From: Symbiodinium natans
Taxonomy: Eukaryota > Sar > Dinophyceae > Suessiales > Symbiodiniaceae
Direction: 5' to 3'
NCBI GenBank assembly: GCA_905221605.1
Contig: CAJNDS010000088.1
Coordinates: 159,501-223,500, forward strand
DNA: 64,000 nt
Shown: positions 1-10,090 of the stretch, one piece after another
How the letters are laid out: every line of letters starts with the position of its first letter
Numbering within the stretch: position 1 is the stretch's first letter
Notes under the pieces: model-generated
The model's database searches: none
Seen by the model: the letters and a program-made list of their open reading frames with translations, nothing else
What the model was told of the DNA's origin: nothing
Position numbers and translations under genes: made by a program

Positions 1-3000
1 AGTTGGGGGGCTTGAGGGCGTTTTTGTGGGGGCTGAAAGGTCCCTGCAAGTGCACGGCTCCGCCGGGCGCGGCAGGCGGAAGAGCCTTTGCAAGCAGCCC
101 GAAGTGATGTCCGGCAAGGACAGCAAGAAGGGGCTCAGGAGCTTCAAGGCTCTGCAGCCTCCGGGGCCCTTGAAGGACGAACGGCGCGGGGGCATGTTCA
201 GACGTTCCTTCCTGAGGGAAGATGAGTGAATGTGGCTGAGGTTCGAGGTGGGTCGACAGGCTGACCTGGAGCTGGGCTTTGGGAAGGGCCCAAGCCTCAC
301 ATGGCCACACAAGGCCACCAAGTTCTGAACCTTGAAGCCCCCAGCACGAAGCATCAGGAAGCTGTGAAAGCCCTCAACCCCAAGCATTCCAGGAGCCTCA
401 ACGCACTGACGCTCGCAGCTTCAAGAGCTCCCTGCTCCAGTCACTCCAGATCGCACCCTGCACCGGAGCTCTTATGCGGACGTCGGTAGCTGTGCTAGGG
501 CTTAGGCTTTTGGGTGGGCTGAAGAGCTTTCGGCAGCAGGGGCTTGTGATGGACCCCACCTCGTACGAAAAAGCCCAGCGCAAGCCGCGGATTCGGAGAG
601 GAGAAGGTGCCTAGGGTGCTGACCACACCAAGTCCAAAACTCCCCATCTCAGTGGTCGAGCCCAAGACCTCCCTTTAGGGCCCTATAGCCAGGCCTCTGA
701 AGGTCTGAGGTCTTTGGGGGGTATTAGCGAGAACATGTTGTCAAGCCTTTACGAACCGAAGGAGCATTACGTGAAGGGACTCCGAGCAAGGACCAGAGCT
801 TCGAGAGCCACCCGCGTAGAGAAGGCAGCTGCTCTAGGAGGTGATGGGAAAACATCGGCAGCAAGGGCCACCTCAGGACCACCCCAAGGGTGGAGGGCTT
901 TAGGGTCCTGGGGGTTTCAAGATTTCGGGTCTTGGGATCTTAAGGTCTGAGGTCTGTTCTTTGAGTACCCACAGAGGCTCCAGAAGCTTGCCTTCCAGCG
1001 GCCTTCGGAGCGGTCACAGCTAGCACAAGGCCCGGGTTTGGGGTTTCGGGCTTGGGCTTAGAGTGTAGGCTTTCGGGCCTAGGATCTGCCACGTGCGGGT
1101 CTCACGGCTTGCCACACAGCCGCCTGAGGAGGGCCGAAATTCGCGGAGAGGCCTGGGCCAGAGGCCCCCTCAAGGCTCTCTGCGCGCCACCCCCCCTTGC
1201 ACCGCACCTGCGCTGAGGCTGGGCCCTCTCCAACGTCCGATGGGGCTCTGCCTGAGCGTGGGGGCCTTCACGAAACAAAGGCATGCGGTAGCATAGGGCT
1301 CAGAGGATCTTAACGAAGCCCTAAGCCCGAGAAGGCCCTGGATGCTTGCAATCTCTTCTGGGAAGTTGGAGAAGCCAGGTCGAGGCCCTCATCCCAAGCA
1401 TGCTGCGGGGCCATGCTGACAAGAGGTGCAGCAGGGAGTCGCGCCTCTGGCGCGAGCCCTCATCCCTACGAAAGCGCGACGCCCGCCCGGTTGCTACGCG
1501 ACCTCTCCGACATGTCACGGCAAGATGGCGCGAGCCTTTGGCACAGCTTCGTGAGGTTTAGGGTGCCAAGTCCCTATAATACACCCCAAACTCTTCAAAA
1601 GTTGGGCTTCGGGATGCTTCCAGGGTTCAGGGCTCTTGCCAGCAGTCGCCAGGCTCGCCTCAAGATCGCCCGCACCTCTCATCCGAGTCCATCAGCATCC
1701 CAGCACAAACTCCGGGGGACACCAACGAACCACCCTGAAGCCTAAGCTCTGCGGCTTCTGAGCGGAAGCCTGCCCCAGAACATCTTGGAGCACTGGAGAC
1801 CCCGCTGCGTGCACTCTACAAAGCTTCCAAATTACAACCTGCCGGGGATTTAGGGCGCAGGCGGTGCAGGCTTTACACCCGAACCCCTGAACCCCTCAAC
1901 CCCCGGAAACCCGGAGAGGCGAGCCCAAGCTCGACGCGCAACACGCGGGCCCCGAAGCGCCAGGTAGAGCACGAGGATTCGAAGGCAAAGAAGGCAGGCA
2001 TTACAACTTGCAGCAGTGTAAGGCGGGTACGGGAGATGTGTCACAAGCTGGCAGGTAGCCCTGAACCGCGAGCAGGAGCCTGGACGATGTCCAAGCGAGC
2101 ATGCGCCCTGCACGAGTGGCTCAGAGGTTTGGCGGCTCAAAGATTGCCCCCTCTACGTCCCTGCAACGGCTCGGAACCAGCGATTCAAAAGCTGGGCAGG
2201 CCAACGCTTGCTTCTTGCGCGACACTCCAGTGCCCAGTGAGGGCTGGTTGGGGTCACGTGTTCCTGCATCCATTCAAACACCGAGTCCTCTAGAGCAAGC
2301 CCGCAGTGACCTTCAAGAAGCCCGTGGTCGGAGGAATTGTTCAGTCAAGTGCGCGCCGAGCAGTGTAGAAGGACATGGCCGCATGGGCTGCCGTGAGCAG
2401 AACGTCAGTCACTGGAAGGGCGCGGGTTGCTGTTTTGGCCGGTTTGCAAGACCCTACGAATGAGGTGTAGGGTTCCAGTGTTGGGGGCTTTGAGGCTTTG
2501 AGGCTTCAGGCTGCAAAGGATGTTGCGGCGCTGGGGGGGTGGAGACAGGCATCACGTGCCCCGACCACGCAGTCTAACAAGGCGCAAGCGAAAAAGATCA
2601 AGCTTCACGCTGCAACGGGAGCCGCAGGAACGGACCTCAAAGGCCTTGTGGCTTCGGGCTTCAGGTTTGAGAAGCATGCAGCCTAGGCAAGCTGAAGCAG
2701 AAGCAGCGGAAAGGTCCATCCATCAAGTGCGGGGCGCGCGCACCTGGCTTCCAAACAGAGGACACCCTGGGGCCGAAAGGCCCCTAAGCTCCCGGCCTCA
2801 TGTGGTCTCCCCTAAACCCTCAATGGCACCCGTTGACCTGTCTGGCCAGGATTGGCTATCAGGGTTGATCATCCCTGACGTTTTTGAAAGTTCAGGGGGC
2901 CTTCGGATTCCACCTAAACTACTTTGAACCCTAAAGCTTTAAAAAGCCTAAGGTCTTGATTCCCGGCCTCTCACGGCGGATCGCGAATCCGACTAACGCC

Positions 3001-3658
3001 TAGATCTGGGACGCCCATGAGCAGATCAGACCTGCCTCCACAACCTCCTGAAGCGGTTTAAAGCCTAAGGCCGAGGGCTTCGAGTAGGTCCCTTGCAGAA
3101 CTTCACTGCCCAACCTTAGCCGATGGTGCCTCTTTTCCCAGCCTGCAACACACGTGCTGCCGGAGACCGCAACTGCCGCAAGCATGCGGCAAGGCCGGCG
3201 AAGAGGGGGGTTTGGGGATGGGAGAGTTTTCGTAGGGTTCAGGGAAAATGTCATCGAGATGACATTCCGCCTCATGCACGGAGAGAGGCAGCGGCGGCGC
3301 CGCCCAGCGGCGTATCGGAAGGCATACCTCGTCCTAGCTCAGGGTTTCGATGGGTTTAGGCTCTGGAGCCCTCAGCCCGAAGTAAAACCCCTGGGAGGGG
3401 ATTCGCAGAACTGCAGCCTCATGAATGAGTCACCCGCTACGCCCTTTCAGGGCATTGCGCGCTTCGAACCATCCCAAGAAGATCGCGGCGTCGCACGCCG
3501 GGCCCGGCTCGGAGTGTGGGGTTTCGGGCTTCGGGACCACCAAGAAGACGTCAGCCTTCAAGGCTCTTGCTTTAGAGTTTAGATGCACAAGACAAGAGGT
3601 TACATGACCTGCCAGGGCAAAGAACTCAAGCCCGTAGTTGCTAAATCTAACGCCCGCC

Positions 3659-3745
3659 TAGGTTGAACTGCAGCCCCTGAGGTTGAACTGCAGCCCCTGA
3701 GGTTGAAGGAGCCCCTGAGGTTGAAGGAGCCCCTGAGGTTGAAGG
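3659..3745. repeat. 18-20 bp minisatellite
   Basis: Two copies of a 20-bp unit beginning GGTTGAACTGCAG are followed by two copies of an 18-bp variant beginning GGTTGAAGGAGC and a partial third. All units end in CCCCTGA, so the two types share a frame and differ by a short indel. The reverse-strand ORF that crosses it (repeating FNLRG) is an artefact of the repeat. Confidence 0.85.
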
Positions 3746-5494
3746 ATGAGTGAGATTTTCGGTGCGAAGGTGCACTGCTTCGCAAGGCTCAAGCACTCAG
3801 ACGGGGTGTCAAGGCGGGGGGCGGAAGGTCCAACCCTTCATCCGCTCCCCCAACAAGCTCCGAGGCGCGCTTCAAAGCCGAGCTACAAAGCCGAGCTACC
3901 CGTGGTTTCGTGGATGGGGCGCGCCGCCGGTCCGCCGGGTAATGCATGTTGCTGTGGACCCTGTTTCCAGCTTCAGCTGAGACGATTCAGGCGAGTCCGC
4001 TTGCACTCCGACAGCAGTTTCGCCCGGAATGAGAAAGCATGCGACATCACAGACTGTCAAGGTGGGCAAGCTCTTGTGCCTTAGTCAGTTTAGACCCTCC
4101 ATTGAACACGCCTTGCTTGCCGGGCTCTGCGGTTCTAATCGTAGGCTGCTAGTCGTCAGTTGACTCATCCCACGTGCTTGCGCAATCAGGCGCGCCACCT
4201 ACATTGGCCTTGCGGCCACCCTCCTGGGAGGCAGCGAAGGGGGCACCCCCAAGTGAGCCACACTTGCCGGAGACGTGGGACTCCTGCGGAGGAGACATCG
4301 TGTGCGCCGAGTGCTCCCGTATCCTCCAGCAGATTGAGACGTGAAGGTTGCTCTAACTCATGACCCCTTCTGGGCCGTTGCGTTTCTTTTCGCGGCCTTC
4401 ATTGTTAACAAGCATCGCCCAAACAAGGTGACCCAACTTTTACAGCAGCTTACCAAAGGCCTTTTTCATGTCAAGATGCCTTTCATGGTAAAGGCACAGG
4501 CATGCAGTCACCTTTGAGCATCACGCTGGACTCAACAGGGTTCAGCGCGGAGGGTCGGGGGCTTGGGGTTGACGGTCGACGTGTTGAGGGCTGCCTGGGG
4601 CAACGGAGGCAGGTGCTCCAAGCAAGAATACAAGGAGCTCAGCGCCTTGGCCTGTCAAGTGCTGCGCGAGACTAGTCGGCAAGCCCGGTGTGAGAGGACC
4701 GCGTCGCCTTCACGGGCGTGCCCGCAGCGAGTGCGGACGAATGCCTCCGACCGCAGATAGGCCGGTGGCCACTGGCCGCATGTTCGCGGGCTTGCGTTCT
4801 GACACCCACCCTGAACTGCCCGCTCGGCTTTGGGGTCACAAGGGCCAGGAGGGATTTTTCGGGAATGGGGGGTCAATTTTTGGATATGGCTTTATGTCTT
4901 TAGGGCTGGCAGAGGCTTGCAACAGCCGGACAGAAAACCGATGAGGCCTTGCAAAAGCACTCCTATCCTGTTCACCTCGTCATTCCTGGTGCTGGCGTGC
5001 GGACTGCGGGCTCCTGTTTGAAAAGTTTATTGCGAGGCCCCGCAGCAGCACTGGCTTTAACGATTGCTACCCCCCTTCTTGGAGCGGGCTAGGGTGGCTG
5101 TGCACCGCACACTGAACAAGCTTCCGGGATGCCTATGGACCCGACGCTCGAAAAGGAGAGGCCCTGCAGTCGAGTAGGCGCCAGGACCAAGCGAGATGAA
5201 ACCAGCTCGGAGATGATGGCCTGGAGTAAGGGCGAAAGAAGGCAGCGGGATCCTTGCGTAACTGTGTAACCGTTTTCTTCAAAGATCAGGTTCGCTACAC
5301 CCTCAAAACCGAAGGGAATTCTGAGCCTAATGTGGCCCTTTTAGTCGGCCAAGCATCAACGCACAAGGAGCATGACCAGGTTGCCAAATTCCGGCCCCAA
5401 ACCGAATCCGGATGCAGGCAAATAGCCCGCGCTTACTTGCCTGTAAGTTAACTCAGCCCATCCACAAACTGATGTACACGATTTACATATGCAA

Positions 5495-5546
5495 ACACAT
5501 CATATACGTATGTATGTGTGTATATATATATGTATGTATGCATGCA
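5495..5546. repeat. TATG/TA microsatellite
   Basis: Alternating TATG, GTGT and TATATA steps form an imperfect pyrimidine-purine tract within an AT-richer island at about 5.45-5.6 kb. No gene is associated. Confidence 0.75.
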
Positions 5547-5860
5547 GACGCATGAATTTACGAATATACATATCCGTATGTGTACATACTTCTAACCAGA
5601 TGCATAGTTGTCCTTAAAATCTAGCAACCCCACTGAGGGGTAGGGAAAAGGTCAACAAAGATGAATTCATGCTTGCCTTCACGTCTAAGCCCTCTGAACT
5701 CACCTAACGCCTTACTTGGCTTCACGAATGAGAATAGTGTTAAGAAGAGCATTAATTGCTAGTGATGATCATCAGCAGCCACCCTATACTCCCTTGGATC
5801 CAAAAACAAGCAGGCTCGAGATAGCTCTTTGGCCTTTGTGTGGTGAGCAAAAACTGGCAT

Positions 5861-6006
5861 GTAGGGTTTAGGGTTTAGGGTTTAGGGTTTAGGGTTTAGG
5901 GTTTAGGGTTTAGGGGTTAGGGGTTAGGGGTTAGGGGTTAGGGTTTCGGGCTTGGGGTTTAGGGTTTAGGGTTTAGGGTTTAGGGCTTAGGGTTTGGGTT
6001 TAGGGT
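5861..6006 (+). repeat. Interstitial telomere-like tract (TTTAGGG)
   Basis: Head-to-tail TTTAGGG units on the plus strand, with a run of GTTAGGG variants in the middle and a TTCGGGC interruption near 5945. It is the first of many such tracts. It is not a chromosome end, because unrelated DNA continues on both sides. Confidence 0.95.
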
Positions 6007-6423
6007 CAGAAGAGTTGGAACGTTCGATGACGTTGGAGGCTCTAAGGACTCCCCACAAGAACCATTCGCTGAACCTTTAGCGGTCCCAGCGGGGTCGGCG
6101 GCTTGAGCCGGAGGCTCTTAAATGTTACCCCGGCTGTTTAGGCTTGTTTACGGCTTCGGGCGCTGAAGATTTGGGGTTCAAGGCCTAGTCATCTTCGGAG
6201 TTCTCAAGAGACGTCTTGCAGGGTCCCGGGGCTCTTGAGGAAACCCGGGAGGCGGTCCCCTTTACGAAAAAGCAACGGGCCTGGTAGCGCAAGACGAAGA
6301 GCGAAGCCGGACCTGACCAAGACAGACCCGACCCTCAACCCTCCTGTTTGGGCCGGAGCCTCCAAAACACTTCCCGAGGCGCAGGCGCCCTACGGCTTCT
6401 TGCCCCTAAGGTTAAGGCCTGTG

Positions 6424-6536
6424 GTTTAGGGTTTAGGGTTTAGGGTTTCGGGTTTAGGGTTTAGGGTTTAGGGTTTAGGGTTTAGGGTTTAGGGTTTAGG
6501 GTTTAGGGTTTAGGGTTTAGGGTTTAGGGTTTAGGA
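6424..6536 (+). repeat. Interstitial telomere-like tract
   Basis: About sixteen TTTAGGG units on the plus strand, nearly perfect, with one TTCGGG variant close to the start. Non-repetitive DNA of about 420 bp separates it from the previous tract. Confidence 0.95.
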
Positions 6537-6665
6537 GAGCCTGAACCCTACACCATAAAACCTGCTCCACGTCACTTGCTGCTGTGGCTGACAAGTGATT
6601 GGCAAAATGTGAAACTGTAGAGAAGAGCATGGCGGGCGCAGTCAGAGTTGTACACTTTCACTTAC

Positions 6666-6965
6666 ACCCTAAACCTTGAAGCCTAAACCCCAAATCCTAA
6701 ACCCTAAACCCTAAACCCCAAACCTCCCTTACAACGGGAAGGTTTTAGGGTTTAGGGTTTGGGGTTTAGGGTTTGGGGTTTAGGGTTTGGGGTTTGGGGC
6801 TTAGGGTTTGGGGTTTAGGGTTTAGGGTTTAGGGTTTAGAGTCGGCACAAAGTTGAATTTCGATTTCGGTCAAACAATGAGGCAGCCGTGAAGCTTGCAC
6901 TGCGCCTGCCACACTTCCTAGGTTTAGGGTTTAGGGTTTAGGGTTTAGGGTTTAGGGTTTAGGGT
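6666..6965. repeat. Cluster of telomere-like tracts in both orientations
   Basis: A CCCTAAA tract at about 6666-6727 is followed at about 6742-6840 by a TTTAGGG/TTTGGGG tract of the opposite sense, then by a clean TTTAGGG run at about 6919-6965. The first two tracts sit close together in inverted orientation, so they could fold back on each other. Confidence 0.9.
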
Positions 6966-7088
6966 CTCAATCACATGCGTACTACAGAGCAGTTTTTGTT
7001 TCCGATATTTCGTGTTTACGCCTAAATCTTGGATTCAGGGTTTAAAGGTCAACTCCGAAAGAGAAGAAAGGAGACTTACCTGGCAAAT

Positions 7089-7369
7089 GGTCCAGGGTCC
7101 AGGGTTTAGGGTTCAGGGTTCAGGGTTCAGGGTTTAGGGTTTAGGAACCCAGATCCAAATCACCTGACCGAGCTGCCCCAAGCCATGGGGGGGGGGGGGT
7201 CCCAGCAACCGTCGCAACCTCAGGAACCCCAGCAGCAACCCTAGAACCTCAGCAAACCCAAATCCTAGTAACCCTGAGCCCTCGTAAGCCTAACAACCCT
7301 CTAACATCTAAACCCTAAACCCTACACCCCAAACCCTAAACCCTAAACCCAAAACCCTAAACCCTAAAC
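7089..7369. repeat. Telomere-like tracts of opposite sense
   Basis: A plus-sense tract mixing TTTAGGG and TTCAGGG (about 7089-7146) is followed by a minus-sense CCCTAAA tract (about 7306-7369). The spacer contains a poly-G run near 7190 and AGCAACC-type phrases (CCTCAGGAACCCCAGCAACC), which look like decayed minisatellite DNA. Confidence 0.85.
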
Positions 7370-7649
7370 ATCACCAGCCCCCCAACACCTTGCAGCCAGC
7401 ACCGTCGTCGCTGGGTGGTGCGTCTCGGGCCCTGCCATTGGGCAAGACGCCACAGGCTGAGGAGGCTTGAGGGTTGAGGGTTTAAGGTTTAGGGCTTAGG
7501 GATTAGGGCTTGGTTCTAAGCGTAGTTGGGCCACGGGTCCTGGGTCGCCGCAGTGCTTCCTGCATTTTTCCGGTGTTTCCTGCAAAAGTGTGTTGTTCGA
7601 CTTTGGGGGGGGGGGGGCCCTGGCAGCGGGGGACAAGAACGTCATTCAT

Positions 7650-8140
7650 ATTGCATCCATGCACAAAACACCGGTTTTAACCGCGTTTCCGCCTCTTTAT
7701 ACAACACACTGCGCCAGGATGTGGAACAAGACACGTTGTCACAAGCGTCCATGCTTTTCGCGACGATGACAAAACACTGGTATTTACCGCGTTGTTGCCT
7801 CTTTGTACAACATACTGCACTAGGATGTGGAACAAGCAAAGCTGTCACAAGCGTCCATGCCATTGACGTCCATGCCCAAAGCACTGGTATTTGCAGTGTT
7901 CTCGCCTCTTTGTACTACATACTGCGCAAGGATGCGGAGCAGGACACATTGTCACAAGCGTCCGTGCCAAGTGCCACAATGCCCAAAGCACTGGTATTTA
8001 CGGTGTTTTCGCTTCGTTGTACAACACACTGCGCAAGGATGTGCAACAAGAAAGGCTGTCACAAGCGTCCATGCCTTTGGCACCAGGCCCAGAACACCGA
8101 TATTTGCGGCGTTTTTTGCCTCTTTGTACAACATAGTAGG
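7650..8140. repeat. 107-bp tandem repeat, five copies
   Basis: The phrase GCCTCTTTGTACAACA recurs at about 7691, 7797, 7904, 8011 and 8118, so the period is 106-107 bp. Each unit also carries TGTCACAAGCGTCCATGCC and CACTGGTATTT. The period is not a multiple of three, so the long plus-strand frame through it (7526-8167) changes phrase in every unit. The copies differ by scattered substitutions and indels, which suggests an old non-coding satellite rather than a protein repeat. Confidence 0.9.
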
Positions 8141-8605
8141 AGATTAGGCTCCGGGGTCACAGTGTAAGTCAGAAAACGAAGCACACTGTAACAGCAAGAG
8201 CCAAACAGCAAAAAGTAAGACATCAAGTAGTTTTTTGGTACATTTTCAAAAACTGTTATTGTCAAGACCCGCGTAAAACGCACATTCCCTTTCAAAGAAA
8301 GTCCACGGCAACCCAGGACCCGTTGTCCGGAGATTTCTAGGGGGTGGGGGGAAAATAAGGCGCTTCCAAGGGCTCATACTAACGGACCATGAGACTACCC
8401 TTAGAACGGTCCATTTTGGGGGAGGACTTCCTGGGGTTTGGCAGAAATTTAGTGGTTTTGGGGATGGCTTAGGGTTCAACGGCTGCTTTGACGTTCGATT
8501 GCTTTGAGCTGCCGGAACTGGTCCAGACCACCAAGTACCCGTACCCCCTGGAGTTTCCGAGTCAGCAGTTGCAACTTAAGGCTTTGTTGTTCAGGGGTTG
8601 GCTCA

Positions 8606-9015
8606 AGCCCTAAACCCTAAACCCTAAGTCCTAAACCCTAAACCCTAAACACCAGGGCAGGGTTGATGCAACACTGCGCTCTCAGACCCGGAGTTGCGGA
8701 CTTCCCCGCCTCAAAATTGGCAGCCATCGTGGCTCACAACACGCCGAATAGATGGCACCACGCGGGTTTTGAGGCTTTCGGGCTGAGGGTTTCAGGTTTA
8801 GGGTTTAAGGTTTAGGGTTTAGGGTTTAGCGTTTCAGGTGTGCAGGCTCGCAACAATGTCTCTAAGGAGTTCAAGAATGTCTTTCGATGCAAACGGCCTA
8901 GCCCCAACAGCCTTGCAAGGGTTCAGGCTTTAAGGCTTAGGGTTTAGGAATTGAGGCTTAAGGTTTAGGGTTTAGGGTTCTTTATGAGGGTTTAGGGTTT
9001 AGGGTTTAGGGTTAC
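8606..9015. repeat. Three short telomere-like tracts
   Basis: Minus-sense CCCTAAA at about 8606-8650, plus-sense at about 8796-8836, and a decayed plus-sense tract at about 8928-9015. The DNA between them is unique within the window and has no convincing ORF. Confidence 0.85.
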
Positions 9016-9140
9016 GGTTTGACAACGATGGAGAAGATGACCCATGCAAGTTCTCAGCCCTCCCTTGGCTCGGGCCACATCTGGGCACTCTCCGGCCACA
9101 AATTTTACGTGCCAGCGCACTTTGCAGATGCTGCGTACTT

Positions 9141-9313
9141 TATAGGGTTTCGAGTTTAGGGTTAGGGTGTAGGGGTTTAGGGTTTAGGGGGCAGGGTTTA
9201 GGGTTTAGGGTTTAGGGTTTAGGGTTTAGGGTTTAGGGTTTAGGGTTTAGGGTTCAGGGTTCAGGGTTCAGGGTTCAGGGTTCAGGGTTCAGGGTTCAGG
9301 GTTCAGGGTTTAG
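9141..9313 (+). repeat. Telomere-like tract with a TTCAGGG block
   Basis: Clean TTTAGGG units switch at about 9250 to eight or nine consecutive TTCAGGG units and then back to a single TTTAGGG. A homogeneous run of one variant implies local tandem amplification of the repeat after the variant arose. Confidence 0.9.
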
Positions 9314-9559
9314 CTTAATTTAGACTGTGGCGACGCAAATGTGCACCGAACATCGGCCAAAAAACTCGCACATCCCCATCATAGGTAAAATTTGTGCCTC
9401 GAAGTGGGGCAATGCCCGAATCATCAAACTTGAAAACCCTCACAGCCCCCCTACTTACCCTAAACCCGCAAGCCCTGAACCCTTTTCTGGGGTTGGTTAC
9501 TTCATAAGGGGACCTTGAACCAAGAAAGGGCACAAGGCTACCTCTGGGCTACCAAGTAG

Positions 9560-9946
9560 CCCTAAACCCTAAACCCTAAACCCTAAACCCTAAACCCTAA
9601 ACCCTAAACCCTAAGGTTTCAAGCTCTGTTCCTTCTTCGGTGGAGTCGGTTCAGAGAATCAGACCCACCTTTCCACTTCCAGGAGCCCTCAGGGTGGGTG
9701 GTACGGTTAAGGTTTAGGGTTTAGGGTTTAGGGTTTCGGGTTTCGGGTTTAGGGTTTAGGGTTTAGGGTTTCGGGTTTAGGGTTTAGGGTTTAGGGTTTT
9801 AGGGTTTTCGGACGACTTGTAACAAACCCTAAGCCATAAACCCACACGACACCCAACAGCCACGATTCGTTTCTACTTGGGATCGTCCCAGCAGGTGCCG
9901 GCCATTTGGCCCCTTAAATACACCCTAAACCCTAAACCCTAAACTC
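9560..9946. repeat. Telomere-like tracts upstream of the membrane-protein gene
   Basis: CCCTAAA units at about 9560-9616, TTTAGGG with TTTCGGG variants at about 9705-9808, and a short CCCTAAA run at about 9924-9946. These are the last tracts before the 3' end of the gene at 10,091-11,626. Confidence 0.9.
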
Positions 9947-10090
9947 CCGAACTGTACATATCCCTGGCAACCATCCGTGCACCTCCATGTAATCTTGCGG
10001 CTTCAACGCCACAAAAGTCCGCTTTTTCCTCGGCCCCTCTCGATCCATCTCCATCACAACATATCACAACCACAAGCTCGGTGAGAGGCC

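Larger units (their letters stand above)
1..5860. other. Gene-poor region, no supported gene
   Basis: All reading frames are short and compositionally poor, with no domain, transmembrane pattern or splice-joined homology that I recognise. The DNA is rich in degenerate phrases such as GGCTTCGGGCTT, GGGTTTAGG and CTTCAAGG, which look like decayed telomere-type motif mixed with simple duplications. The only discrete structures I could define are a minisatellite near 3.7 kb and a TATG/TA microsatellite near 5.5 kb. Short unrecognised exons cannot be excluded by eye. Confidence 0.5.

Noticed and set aside
7526-8167. 213-codon plus-strand ORF
   Set aside because: It reads through the 107-bp tandem repeat. 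The period is not a multiple of three, so the peptide phrase changes in each unit, and opposite-strand frames are open too.
8592-8606. TTGGCTCAAG as a spliced-leader relic
   Set aside because: Only ten bases match, with no upstream leader sequence; chance or telomere-zone sequence is as likely.
5861-9946. A true chromosome end
   Set aside because: Tracts alternate in orientation, are short, and have unique DNA and a gene on the right and 5.8 kb of other DNA on the left.
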